Source: JBCBGF01 sp038526915
GTDB lineage: Bacteria; Pseudomonadota; Alphaproteobacteria; Rhodobacterales; Rhodobacteraceae
NCBI GenBank assembly: GCA_038526915.1
Contig: JBCBGF010000012.1
Span: forward strand, 26,653 to 90,652
Length of the DNA stretch: 64,000 bases
Direction: 5' to 3'
The position numbers were made by a program, and so were the translations under genes. The notes under the pieces are model-generated. The model saw nothing but the letters and a program-made list of their open reading frames with translations, was not told where the DNA came from and searched no databases. Positions 1-8,448 of the stretch are shown here, piece by piece (positions within the stretch are counted from its first letter, which is position 1; each line of letters begins with the position of its first letter).

Positions 1-297
1 GCGCTTCTCCAGCTGATCCATCGTCAGCCCGGTGGACCGCAAAAACCCCTCCACCGCCTTCTCCGGCGCATCCGTCCGGGGGCCCTTTCGCTCCTCGCGC
101 ACATTCGGGCTCTCCGCCGTCAGCCCCTCCACCGTCAGTGCCAGCCGCCGCGGCGTGGAAAACGCGCCTGCGCTGGCATAGGTCAGCCCCGCCTCGACCA
201 GACCGTCCGTCACCAACCGCTTGAGATCGGCGGCAGCTTTCGCCTGCATACGCGCGGGGATTTCCTCGGAAAAGAGTTCGATCAGAAGATCGGGCAT
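1..297 (-). CDS. glyS: Glycine--tRNA ligase beta subunit, N-terminal part (cut by window edge)
   Basis: Only the first 99 codons lie in the window; the gene runs off the left end. The N-terminus reads MPDLLIELFSEEIPARMQ, the signature opening of GlyS, followed by the conserved FSTPRRLAL stretch. GlyS is the beta subunit of the alpha2beta2 glycyl-tRNA synthetase, which charges tRNA-Gly in the cytoplasm; the alpha subunit GlyQ is encoded upstream on the same strand. The ATG lies 2 bp after the stop of the upstream DUF6446 gene, so it is translated from the same message. Identification is firm; the rest of the protein cannot be assessed. Confidence 0.93.
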   Translation of the reverse strand, partial: MPDLLIELFSEEIPARMQAKAAADLKRLVTDGLVEAGLTYASAGAFSTPRRLALTVEGLTAESPNVREERKGPRTDAPEKAVEGFLRSTGLTMDQLEKR

Positions 298-299
298 CG

Positions 300-797
300 T
301 TACTCTCCAGCGGGTGCCGGCGGGCACCCTTCGGGCGCGGGGCGGCCATCGAAGACCTCCTCCCCACAGGCGTTGATCTGGTGCCAGGCAAAGGCCCGAC
401 CATCGGGGAACACCGCGATCACGCGGTCGATCCCGTAGATGACGTTGAACTGGCCGAGATACGCCTGAGCCGCGCCACTGGCAAGCGCGTCGCCGATGGC
501 CGCGGCATCGAAACAGTCGAACCAGCCCGGCGCGTTTAGCGGGGTGGCATCCGGGTAGGGATCGCCCGCCAGCGTGCCGTCCACCTCAAAACACGCGCGG
601 AACCGGATCGGCGAGCTGCTGGCATCGATGGCCTGCACCCCTGTCGCTGCCAGGGGCCGTGCCTCACCACCCTGGGTCACGGTCAATGCCACATCATCTA
701 CCCGCTCATAGAACGCATAGACCTGGAGCCAGTACATCGCCGCCCCGCCGATCACGGCCACGATGAGCAGAAATATCCCGATGACCTTGCCGCTCAT
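300..797 (-). CDS. DUF6446-like single-pass membrane protein
   Basis: A 165-residue protein with one N-terminal hydrophobic segment (about residues 5-25, KVIGIFLLIVAVIGGAAMYW) and a periplasmic remainder with four cysteines (C69, C95, C144, C158). The C-terminal part contains a repeated WF/W-centred pattern and ends in Pro-rich sequence. It resembles the family I know as DUF6446, which in Rhodobacteraceae sits between glyQ and glyS; no biochemical role is known to me. It lies 4 bp after the FkbM gene and 2 bp before glyS, so it belongs to the glyQ operon. The link to glycyl-tRNA synthetase may be purely positional. Confidence 0.8.
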   Translation of the reverse strand: MSGKVIGIFLLIVAVIGGAAMYWLQVYAFYERVDDVALTVTQGGEARPLAATGVQAIDASSSPIRFRACFEVDGTLAGDPYPDATPLNAPGWFDCFDAAAIGDALASGAAQAYLGQFNVIYGIDRVIAVFPDGRAFAWHQINACGEEVFDGRPAPEGCPPAPAGE

Positions 798-801
798 GCC
801 C

Positions 802-1470
802 TCAGATCCAATCGAGATTGACCTTGGTTTTGGGATAAGCCGCGGCGACCCTTTCTTTCAGCGCGCGGAACCTTGGGCGCAGGGCTTTGAACTTGCGCTC
901 ATGCGTCTCGGCCACGGTCAGGCGGATCGGATCGAATAGCTCCCGCCGCTCCATCTCTTCCAGAATGTCGAGTTCCGCCCCTTCGATATCCATCTTGAGG
1001 AACGCGATCTCGCCGTGGGTTTGGATGAGGTCGCCCACAAAGGCGGGAAAATCGATCACGTCCACCGCGATCCCATCAGCTTCCGCAATCCCGCGCCCGC
1101 CCGCGATGACGGTGCTTTTCACCGACCCGCCACGTGGATTGTCGGCAAAGTTCTCGGCCCGCATTAGCGTGATCTGCCCCGCGTTGAGGCCCACCGCCGC
1201 GGGGTGCAGCGTCACATTCGCCGCCCCGCCAAACCGCTTGGACAGCTTGCCGAAGGCAAACGGATCGGGCTCAAAGCAATGCACGCTCGCCCCCGTCGCG
1301 GCCAGCACCGCCGTCACTTCACCCACATTGGCCCCGCAATCGACGCAGACGTCCCCGGGCCGCAACATCGACGCGATCCCATCGAGCAGCCCCCGCGCAT
1401 GGGCCACCCGCATGTTGCGGTCATGGCGGCGCTTGAGCTTTTCGAGTTCAGCGACAGCGGCCTCGCTCAC
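802..1470 (-). CDS. FkbM-family SAM-dependent methyltransferase
   Basis: About 222 residues starting at GTG (1470), which overlaps the glyQ stop as GTGA; this start is preferred over upstream in-frame starts because those would lie deep inside glyQ. The Rossmann SAM-binding motif VDCGANVGEVTAVLA (motif I) and an acidic HCFEPDPFAF (motif II) are clear, followed by FLKMDIEGAELDIL, the FkbM hallmark. FkbM proteins O-methylate sugars, polyketides or other small molecules; the substrate here is unknown. The gene is inserted between glyQ and the DUF6446 gene, an odd place for a modification enzyme. Confidence 0.85.
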   Translation of the reverse strand: MSEAAVAELEKLKRRHDRNMRVAHARGLLDGIASMLRPGDVCVDCGANVGEVTAVLAATGASVHCFEPDPFAFGKLSKRFGGAANVTLHPAAVGLNAGQITLMRAENFADNPRGGSVKSTVIAGGRGIAEADGIAVDVIDFPAFVGDLIQTHGEIAFLKMDIEGAELDILEEMERRELFDPIRLTVAETHERKFKALRPRFRALKERVAAAYPKTKVNLDWI

Positions 1471-2387
1471 GCCGCCGCCCCCCCGGCCTCGGTCTGCACA
1501 AACGCGTCCGCGCATTGCTTGGCCAGCGCGCGCACCCGCCCGATATAGGCCTGGCGTTCCGTCACCGAGATCACGCCGCGCGCGTCGAGCAGGTTGAAGA
1601 GGTGGCTGGCCTTGATGCACTGGTCATAGGCAGGCAGCGCCATGATGATCCGGCGGCCCGTTTTGGGGTCATCGGCGGGTTCAGCCAGAATGCGCTGGCA
1701 CTCGGCCTCGGCATCCTCGAAATGCCGCATCAGCATCTCGGTATCGGCCACGTCGAAATTCCAACGCGCATATTGCGCCTCCGCCTCGCGGAACACATCG
1801 CCATAGGTCAGCGGGATAGGGGATTGCGGGTCATTGAAGGGCATCGCGTTGCCGTCGTCATAGCCCAGCACATACATCGCCAACCGCTCCAGGCCATAGG
1901 TCAGCTCACCTGACACCGGCTTGCAGTCATGTCCGCCCACTTGCTGGAAATAGGTGTACTGGCTGACTTCCATGCCGTCACACCAAACCTCCCACCCCAG
2001 GCCCCAAGCGCCCAGCGTCGGGCTTTCCCAGTCATCCTCCACAAATCGGATGTCGTGCATTGCAGTATCAATCCCGATCGCATCGAGCGATCCAAGATAG
2101 ATCTCCTGCATATCGGGCGGCGAGGGTTTGAGCAGCACCTGATACTGGTAGTAATGCTGCCACCGGTTCGGGCTGTCGCCATAGCGCCCGTCGGTGGGGC
2201 GGCGCGAGGGCTGAACATAGGCCGCGGCCCAGGGCGCCGACCCCAAGGATCGCAGCGTGGTGGCCGGGTGAAACGTGCCCGCGCCCACTTCCATGTCATA
2301 GGGCTGCAGGATCGCGCAGCCGCGGCCTGCCCAATAGGTCTGCAGCCGCAGGATCACGTCCTGAAAACAGGTGGGTTTGTCTGCCAT
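1467..2387 (-). CDS. glyQ: Glycine--tRNA ligase alpha subunit
   Basis: 306 residues from the ATG at 2387 (MADKPTCFQDVILRLQTYW), matching the usual GlyQ length of about 300; a longer in-frame extension upstream has no family support. Characteristic blocks include GCAILQPYDMEVGAGTFHPA, SRRPTDGRYGDSPNR, YYQYQVLLKPSPPDMQ and DWESPTLGAWGLGWEVW, covering the class II catalytic core. GlyQ forms the alpha2beta2 glycyl-tRNA synthetase with GlyS. It is the first gene of a run glyQ-FkbM-DUF6446-glyS with overlaps or gaps of 4 bp or less. Confidence 0.96.
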   Translation of the reverse strand: MADKPTCFQDVILRLQTYWAGRGCAILQPYDMEVGAGTFHPATTLRSLGSAPWAAAYVQPSRRPTDGRYGDSPNRWQHYYQYQVLLKPSPPDMQEIYLGSLDAIGIDTAMHDIRFVEDDWESPTLGAWGLGWEVWCDGMEVSQYTYFQQVGGHDCKPVSGELTYGLERLAMYVLGYDDGNAMPFNDPQSPIPLTYGDVFREAEAQYARWNFDVADTEMLMRHFEDAEAECQRILAEPADDPKTGRRIIMALPAYDQCIKASHLFNLLDARGVISVTERQAYIGRVRALAKQCADAFVQTEAGGAAA

Positions 2388-2535
2388 GGGTCCGCGCGCG
2401 CCTGCCAAATGAGCCCCGAAAATCGCGTTCTCAATAGGCAACAGGTCGCGCAGGGTCAATCAAGGCGGGGGTTATTGGGGTGCAAAGGCCGTGGGCTTTG
2501 CTAGACTCCCGCAAAACAAAGGGTCAGGGGGCCTT

Positions 2536-4248
2536 ATGCAGTCCATTCTACAGGCATGCGTCGCGGCAGCGGTCGCGATCATTTTGATCATTGCCCATCC
2601 CGCACAGGCCCAGGATCAGGCCTGGGTCCAGATCGAAGCCCGGCCCAATCTGGGATCAGCGCTGGAACGCGCGCGGGCCTATGACAATCAGGTCGACAAC
2701 GTCTCGGGCTACCGCCTGAACTCGGGCTGGTACGCCATCACGCTGGGCCCCTACCCGCCCTTGGTGGCCGAGGCCGAACTTGCACGCCTGCGCCGCCTCA
2801 ACGCGATCCCGCCCGACAGCTTTATCGCCGATGGCGGCAACTTCGGGACCCAGTTCTGGCCCGATGAGCCGGTGGCCACAACGCTTCTGCCCGAAACCCC
2901 CGCGCCCGAGCCGCAAGTGGCCGATGAAACCCCAGCGCAGGCCCGCGCGACCGAACGTGCCCTTGGCCCCGAACAACGCTTCCAGATCCAGCAAGCGCTG
3001 CAATGGGCGGGGTACTATACCAGCACAATCGATGGCCTCTTCGGCCCAGGCACGCGCCGGTCGATGGCCGCCTGGCAAACCGCGCAAGGCTTTGAACCCA
3101 CGGGCGTTCTGACAACCGGCCAGCGGGCAGACCTGGTGGGTGCCTACCTAGAGGCACGCCGCAACCTGGGGCTGGAACTCGTCACCGATTTCGATGCGGG
3201 GATCGAGATCGAACTGCCCACGGCACTGGTGACATTCGACCGCTATGAGGCCCCCTTTGCCCATTACACGTCCGCGGATGACAGCGGTGTCGAAGTTCTC
3301 TTGATCTCGCAAACCGGTGACAGCACCGCGATGGCCGCCCTCTACGCGATCCTGCAAACGCTCGAAATCATGCCCCCCGATGGCCGCCGCAACCTCAACC
3401 GGCGCGGCTTCACCATCGAGGGCGAAAGCACCCGCCGCTATGGCTTTGCTGAGGTCGGCCTGCGCGACGGGGTGATCAAAGGCTTCATCCTGGCCTGGCC
3501 CGCCGATGACGTGGAACACCGGGTATTGGCCCTGGGTGCGATGCGCGAAACCTTCAATCCGCTGGCAGGGGCGGTCCTGCCCGATGACATCGGGCTGAGC
3601 CAGGATCAGCGGCCCGATCTGGTGTCCGGGCTGGAAATCCGCACGCCCGAGTTCACCCGCAGCGGCGCCTATATCGACGCGGGCGGCGGTGTTCTGACGG
3701 CTGCGGCGGGATTGGACGCGTGCGGCCGCATTACCATCGGCGAAGACGCGGTGGCCGATATCGCCGCCGCCGATCCCGGCCTGGGCATCGCCCTCCTACG
3801 TCCCCAGACCACACACGCTCCACTCGGCACGCTGCAACTGGCCGACACGGCTCCGCGCCTGAAATCCGAGATCGCGGTGGCGGGCTATTCCTATGGCGGG
3901 CTTCTGGGCGCACCGACGCTCAGCTATGGCACGTTGGAAGATGTGCGCGGCCTCGACGGCGATACGACGCGCGACCGTCTGTCTGTCGCGGTGCAACCCG
4001 GCGATGCCGGGGGTCCGGTGGTCGATCCCGACGGGACGCTCTTGGGCATCCTGTTGCCCCCGCCCGGCGACGGCCAGCGCACCCTGCCCGCCGATGTGCA
4101 GCTCTCCGTCGATGCCACAGCCCTCGCGCCGTTTCTGGCGGAAAACGGCGTGCCCGAAGCGGTGAGCCTCGGGGCCGTGCCCCTCGCGCCGGAGGATCTG
4201 GTGCAGCGTGCAGGGGATGCGACGGCGTTGGTGCAGTGTTGGGAATGA
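2536..4248 (+). CDS. Exported SPOR / peptidoglycan-binding protein with degenerate trypsin-like domain
   Basis: 570 residues from ATG 2536, with a GGGG-type ribosome site before it; an upstream start at 2491 would precede the signal peptide. A signal peptide (MQSILQACVAA to AHPAQAQ, residues 1-26) is followed by a SPOR-like segment (WVQIEARPNLGSALERA..GWYAITLGPY), a PG_binding_1 domain (about 140-200, GYYTSTIDGLFGPGTRRSMAAWQ) and a C-terminal trypsin-like barrel. The barrel has lost its catalytic triad: the usual GDSGGP is GDAGGP, the TNAHV-type His block reads GGGVLTAAAGLDAC, and the Asp position reads DPGLGIALL. It may bind septal peptidoglycan rather than cleave protein. It diverges from glyQ. 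Confidence 0.82.
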   Translation: MQSILQACVAAAVAIILIIAHPAQAQDQAWVQIEARPNLGSALERARAYDNQVDNVSGYRLNSGWYAITLGPYPPLVAEAELARLRRLNAIPPDSFIADGGNFGTQFWPDEPVATTLLPETPAPEPQVADETPAQARATERALGPEQRFQIQQALQWAGYYTSTIDGLFGPGTRRSMAAWQTAQGFEPTGVLTTGQRADLVGAYLEARRNLGLELVTDFDAGIEIELPTALVTFDRYEAPFAHYTSADDSGVEVLLISQTGDSTAMAALYAILQTLEIMPPDGRRNLNRRGFTIEGESTRRYGFAEVGLRDGVIKGFILAWPADDVEHRVLALGAMRETFNPLAGAVLPDDIGLSQDQRPDLVSGLEIRTPEFTRSGAYIDAGGGVLTAAAGLDACGRITIGEDAVADIAAADPGLGIALLRPQTTHAPLGTLQLADTAPRLKSEIAVAGYSYGGLLGAPTLSYGTLEDVRGLDGDTTRDRLSVAVQPGDAGGPVVDPDGTLLGILLPPPGDGQRTLPADVQLSVDATALAPFLAENGVPEAVSLGAVPLAPEDLVQRAGDATALVQCWE

Positions 4249-4264
4249 GGGTATAACGCGACAC

Positions 4265-4426
4265 AAGCCGGGCCAGCGCCTGCCCGTGGGGTGGCGCCGC
4301 AACCTCTGGCCGAAGCGCTTTATGGCAGCAAGGTACATCTTCCAGATCCACCGCGCGCGCCGCCAGCAAAAGCGCCAGCCCGCCGGGACGGGCAGGCACT
4401 GGCCCGGCGCCTTCGGCTTGATTCCG
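4265..4426 (+). repeat. MITE-like intergenic repeat, copy A
   Basis: A stretch of about 162 bp between the SPOR protein gene and trkH that matches, in inverted orientation, the element at 15258-15427. Both copies begin AAGCCG and end TTGATTCCG, and share the core CTTTATGGCAGC..AAGG..CATCTTCCA and the block AGCGCCAGCCCGCCGGGACG. The two ends of this copy form near-perfect terminal inverted repeats (GCCGGGCCAGYGCCTGCCCG at each end). There is no internal transposase. It is probably a non-autonomous mobile or REP-like element. Confidence 0.75.
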
Positions 4427-4445
4427 GGCCAACCAGCCCCACCCT

Positions 4446-5897
4446 TCAATTCGTCCGCCAGAACGACACCGTGAGCAGCGCATAGACCGCCATCAACTCC
4501 AACCGCCCGATCAGCATCCCCGCGATCAGCAGCCACTTGGCCGTATCATTCAGCCCGCCAAAGTTGCCCGTCGGCCCGATCTCATCCCCCAGCCCCGGCC
4601 CGATATTCGCAAGCGCCGCCGCCGCCCCGCTCACAGACGTGATAAAGTCGAGCCCCGTGGCCCCCAATGCCACCGACAACACCCCCAGTGACACGATGAA
4701 CAACACAAAAAACGCCATCACCGACGACACCACATCCTCACCCACCGGTCGCCCGGCATAGCGCGGGGCGAACATCCCGTTGGGCGAATGGATCCGCCGG
4801 ATCTGCGCCTTAATCGACGAAAACAACAGCTGATAGCGGAACACCTTGATCGAACACGATGTCGACCCTGCGCAGCCCCCGATCAGCCCGGTGAAAAAGA
4901 TCAAAACCACCGGAAACGCGCCCCAGACCATATAGTCCGCACTGGCATAGCCCGTGCCCGTGACAATGGACGTGACGTTGAACAGCGCCTTGCGAAACGC
5001 CGCCTCGCTCAGCGCGCCGGCCTGCACCCACAGCCACAGGGTGACCACCATCACGATGACGACGACGATGGCGAAGAAGACACGGATCTGGCTGTCGTTA
5101 AACAGCGGTTGCGCTGTGCCGCTGACAAGCTGGACGTAGCGCACGAACGGCAACGCGGCGAGCAGCATGAACACCACCGCCGCATATTCCACCCCCGGCC
5201 CGAACGCGGCAAAAGATGCGTCGTAATTCGCGAAACCACCCGTGGCCACCGTGGTCATCGCGTGGGTGATCGCATCAAAGGGCTCCATCCCGGCAATCGC
5301 ATAGGCCATCGCGCAGGCGGCAGTGAGGGTGAAATAGATGCCAGAGATGCGCGATGAGATCTCGGTCGCGCGGGGCAGGATCTTTCCGAAGGTGTCAAAG
5401 CCTTCGGACCGGAAGATCTGCATCCCGCCAATGCGCAGTTCGGGCAGGAACACCATCGCCACAACGATGATCCCGATCCCCCCGAACCACTGCAACAGCG
5501 CGCGCCAGAACAACAGGCCGCTGGGCAAGGTCTCCAGATCGGAAAACACCGTGGACCCGGTGGTGGTCAGGCCCGACATCGCCTCGAAAAACGCATCGAC
5601 AAAGCGCGCGTCCGTGGCCCCCATGGCAAAGGGCAGCGCACCAAAGATCGGCAGGGCCAGCCACACCCCCGTGGTCAGCAAGAACGTCTGCTGGATGCTC
5701 AGCCGATCCGGCACCCCGTTGGCACAGGCCAGCGCCAGCATCCCACCGGTCAGCGTGGTGATGATCGAGGTCTCAAGGAAGGTCGTCCAATGCCCGTTGC
5801 CCGCAACCGCATCGATGGCCAATGGTGCCAGCATCGCGGCCCCCAACGCGGCCACCAACAGGCCCACGACATATCCCACAGGGCGCAAGTCGATCAT
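4446..5897 (-). CDS. trkH: TrkH-family potassium uptake protein
   Basis: 483 residues, entirely membrane-spanning, the normal length for TrkH/KtrB channel subunits. The four pore-loop motifs are visible: SGLTTTGSTVFSDL, ATGGFANYDASF, VTGTGYASADY and GGCAGSTSCSIK, each carrying the selectivity-filter glycine. TrkH forms a K+ (Na+- or H+-coupled) channel in the inner membrane and normally works with the cytoplasmic NAD-binding TrkA, which is not in this window. The gene faces the SPOR-protein gene, with the copy A repeat between the two 3' ends. Confidence 0.93.
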   Translation of the reverse strand: MIDLRPVGYVVGLLVAALGAAMLAPLAIDAVAGNGHWTTFLETSIITTLTGGMLALACANGVPDRLSIQQTFLLTTGVWLALPIFGALPFAMGATDARFVDAFFEAMSGLTTTGSTVFSDLETLPSGLLFWRALLQWFGGIGIIVVAMVFLPELRIGGMQIFRSEGFDTFGKILPRATEISSRISGIYFTLTAACAMAYAIAGMEPFDAITHAMTTVATGGFANYDASFAAFGPGVEYAAVVFMLLAALPFVRYVQLVSGTAQPLFNDSQIRVFFAIVVVIVMVVTLWLWVQAGALSEAAFRKALFNVTSIVTGTGYASADYMVWGAFPVVLIFFTGLIGGCAGSTSCSIKVFRYQLLFSSIKAQIRRIHSPNGMFAPRYAGRPVGEDVVSSVMAFFVLFIVSLGVLSVALGATGLDFITSVSGAAAALANIGPGLGDEIGPTGNFGGLNDTAKWLLIAGMLIGRLELMAVYALLTVSFWRTN

Positions 5898-5945
5898 AGG
5901 GGTGAGCGTTGGACGCTGGGCCCCCGGCTGTCAAGCCGGGGTGCC

Positions 5946-7049
5946 TCAGCCGGTGTGGAACAAGGTCTGGAAGAAGCGCGGGTCGACGCTGGCCTGCTCA
6001 AAGGTCGGGCCGTCGGTCAGAACGCTGACGGCGTCATGGCTGTGCAGGCTTTCCTGATGGCTCGCCACCACCCGGAAGTCGCCCACGCGCGGGTCTTTCT
6101 GCAGCTGTTCCGCGAACAAACGCGCCGCATCTTCCACAAAGATCGGGTTGGCGGCGTTCAGTTCCGCAAAGGCCTGTTCATCCTCGCGCTTGACCATCAC
6201 CTGCGTTTCCGTCGCCACCGCCGCACGGGCCAGTTCGATCAGATCCTCGAACCAGAGCCGGCCCGCATCCTCGTCCAGTACCAGCGATATCCGCGCGACC
6301 GAGCGCTGCGAATGCGGCGTGGCGAGTTGGCCGCGCGTCTGGCGGGCATGTTCCGATAGCTCCAGCGAACAGGGGCAGGTCGAGGAATAGACATAGTCCA
6401 GATGCACGATCTTGCGCCGCACACCCGCCTGCTCGATCAGCTCCAGCGCGATGTCATAGTACTGATAGCCCGACAGGCCCGACCGCAGGCTTTCCACCTT
6501 CATCGGATAGCTCAGCCGCATCTGGATGCGCGCGTCCAGGCTGCCCAGATCCAGCTTGTAATCATCCAGGGCCGCCTCGATCACGCCAAACGACACCGTA
6601 TCCTCGGCATGGCGATAAAAGCTGCGCATGATGCGGCTCATGTTGATGCCCTTTTTCTCGGCATCAAGACTGACGGTTCCAGTGACCGACGTCTCCAACC
6701 GCTCATACCCGCCCGACCGCGCGCGGTAGCGCAGTGGCAGGCGAAAGTTCGAAATGCCCACATGCTGGATCGCGCGATGGGCGCCTTTGATCAGGCTTTC
6801 AGGCCCATTCTGCAGATCCGGCAGGCCCGCGCGATAGGCATCATCCACGCGAAATTCCGACGGGTACTGCCGCACAAGCACCGGATAGGCCGCCCCATCC
6901 GCTCCCGGGACCACGCGATGAATGGCCGGGTCAAGCGTGGCCACCTCTTCAGGCTGGGCGGTGTCCGCCCAGGCGCGCAAGACGGCCAGTGCTTCGGCCG
7001 CGTCCTCGCGCGATGGCGCGCGATCGATCGTTGTGGAATGGATATTCAT
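5946..7049 (-). CDS. folE2: GTP cyclohydrolase FolE2 (type IB)
   Basis: 367 residues. FolE2 converts GTP to 7,8-dihydroneopterin triphosphate, the first step of tetrahydrofolate biosynthesis. The catalytic cysteine region STCPCSLELSEHARQ is present, as are FRLPLRYR, TGTVSLDAEKKGINMSRIMR and the C-terminal VASHQESLHSHDAVS with its metal-binding His residues. The N-terminal extension of roughly 60 residues is longer than in short FolE2 proteins. FolE2 is the metal-promiscuous alternative to zinc-dependent FolE1. No clear Zur site was identified in the 149-bp upstream gap. The downstream neighbour is trkH, 48 bp away, and the two are probably independent. Confidence 0.94.
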   Translation of the reverse strand: MNIHSTTIDRAPSREDAAEALAVLRAWADTAQPEEVATLDPAIHRVVPGADGAAYPVLVRQYPSEFRVDDAYRAGLPDLQNGPESLIKGAHRAIQHVGISNFRLPLRYRARSGGYERLETSVTGTVSLDAEKKGINMSRIMRSFYRHAEDTVSFGVIEAALDDYKLDLGSLDARIQMRLSYPMKVESLRSGLSGYQYYDIALELIEQAGVRRKIVHLDYVYSSTCPCSLELSEHARQTRGQLATPHSQRSVARISLVLDEDAGRLWFEDLIELARAAVATETQVMVKREDEQAFAELNAANPIFVEDAARLFAEQLQKDPRVGDFRVVASHQESLHSHDAVSVLTDGPTFEQASVDPRFFQTLFHTG

Positions 7050-7198
7050 ACCGGGGCCCTCCGCCCTGTCGTCCGGGCGCTACAGATGGGGTGCTGCGAC
7101 CGTTTGTCCAGATTTGGTTACCTAGAATTTACGGTGTCCGGCGGGATTTGGATCAACGCGTGACGCCAGGGAAGCGGGCACGCCCCTGGCACGCGACG

Positions 7199-7939
7199 TC
7201 AGGTTTTCCCATATATTTCAATGAACTTCCGCAAAATCCGCTCCGGCTGGGTGACCTCGGCCGCCAGGCATCGTTCGGTCAGCGCATCGGCATCGGCGGG
7301 ATCGAAATATCCCCGGTCGCGATAGATCCGGATGCGGTCGGCAAAGACCTGTCCGTCCGCCTCTGGGTGGAACTGGGTGGCATAGACATGCCGGCCACAG
7401 CGGATCATCTGATAGCGGCAGGTTTCGGACGCCATCAGGTGAACACACCCCGGCGGCAGGTCCTGCGTCGCCTCCTTATGCCCCACCAGCGCCGGAAACG
7501 CCCGCGGCAGATCGGCGAGCAGCGGATCGCGCGCGCCGTCCTCTGTCACCGTGCAATCCACCGGCCCCACCGGCTCGCCCCAGCGGCGTTTGCTGACTTC
7601 GGTCCCGAGGTGATGGGCCAGGATGCTGATCCCATAGCAGCAGCCCATGAAGGGGATATCGCGTTCGGTGATCTCGGGCATGAGCGACAGGATCTCGGCC
7701 TCGATCCGCGCCTCGTCGGCGGGTTTGTCCCCGGGCGCATCACTGACACAGCCCGGCCCGCCGCCGACGATGACACCGGCATAGTCGGACAGGCTGAGGT
7801 CGGTGGGCAGGCGTTCCTGTTCCAACCGGATGCGGTGCGCACGCTCAGACGGCAGCCCGCCCTTGGCGAGGAAGGCCTGGAACTCACCGTCAGAGGCATC
7901 GGCTTCGGGGCGCAGTTGGAGGATTAGGAACGGTTTCAT
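7199..7939 (-). CDS. Class I glutamine amidotransferase-like protein
   Basis: 246 residues from ATG 7939 (MKPFLILQLRPE); an ATG two codons earlier (7945) is equally possible, while longer extensions read into non-homologous sequence. Triad class I GATase fold: the nucleophile is in PFMGCCYGISILAHHLG (second Cys of GCCYG), and the His-Glu pair in ATQFHPEADG. No synthetase domain is attached, so it either supplies ammonia to an unknown partner or hydrolyses a gamma-glutamyl compound. It is about 40 bp from the upstream GFA gene on the same strand. Substrate unknown. Confidence 0.85.
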   Translation of the reverse strand: MKPFLILQLRPEADASDGEFQAFLAKGGLPSERAHRIRLEQERLPTDLSLSDYAGVIVGGGPGCVSDAPGDKPADEARIEAEILSLMPEITERDIPFMGCCYGISILAHHLGTEVSKRRWGEPVGPVDCTVTEDGARDPLLADLPRAFPALVGHKEATQDLPPGCVHLMASETCRYQMIRCGRHVYATQFHPEADGQVFADRIRIYRDRGYFDPADADALTERCLAAEVTQPERILRKFIEIYGKT

Positions 7940-7982
7940 CGCCATCGGGCCTACAGGAGCGGACCGGCAGAGAAAAGGGAGG

Positions 7983-8417
7983 CTACCCGCCCCCCTCCGG
8001 CGATAGATGCGACCGCGCCGATCCGGCGTGCCGTTCAAGCCCGTCGTCGATATGCAGCCACGGCAACCGGCTTTCAGCATGGGAATGCATCGTAGGCGCA
8101 AGTGCTGCGGCCTGATCGATGACACCCAGCGACAGATAGACCTGCCCCGGCAGATAGTCATAGCGCCCTGTCAGCGAAGACCCGCAGTGCCCACAAAAGC
8201 TACGGCGCACGCCGGGGGTCGCCTCGATCACGCGGCCTTCGTCGGGGTCAAAGGCCAGATCGCCTTCGGCAAAGGCCGCAAAAGCGGCAACGGGGCCGCC
8301 GGTTGCACGGCGGCAGGCCTCACAATGGCAATAGGTCACGGCTTGGGGCGCGGCCGTGGCGCGGAACGTGATCGTCCCGCAATAGCAACGCCCAGTGATC
8401 TGTGGGGTCTCGGTCAT
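7983..8417 (-). CDS. GFA-family (glutathione-dependent formaldehyde-activating/CENP-V) protein
   Basis: 144 residues with the zinc-binding cysteine pattern of the GFA fold: GRCYCGTITF near the N-terminus, YCHCEACRRATGG at about 30-42, and FCGHCGSSL at about 75-83. Family members bind two zinc ions; a true S-hydroxymethylglutathione synthase activity is proven for few, so the function here is open. It lies 31 bp downstream of ackA on the same strand and may be co-transcribed with it and with the amidotransferase that follows. Confidence 0.9.
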   Translation of the reverse strand: MTETPQITGRCYCGTITFRATAAPQAVTYCHCEACRRATGGPVAAFAAFAEGDLAFDPDEGRVIEATPGVRRSFCGHCGSSLTGRYDYLPGQVYLSLGVIDQAAALAPTMHSHAESRLPWLHIDDGLERHAGSARSHLSPEGGG

Positions 8418-8448
8418 GGCGTGATCGTCCCAGCTTGGGACCCGGCGG

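Noticed and set aside
7050..7198. Zur site controlling folE2
   Set aside because: No clear palindrome of Zur type was seen in the upstream region.
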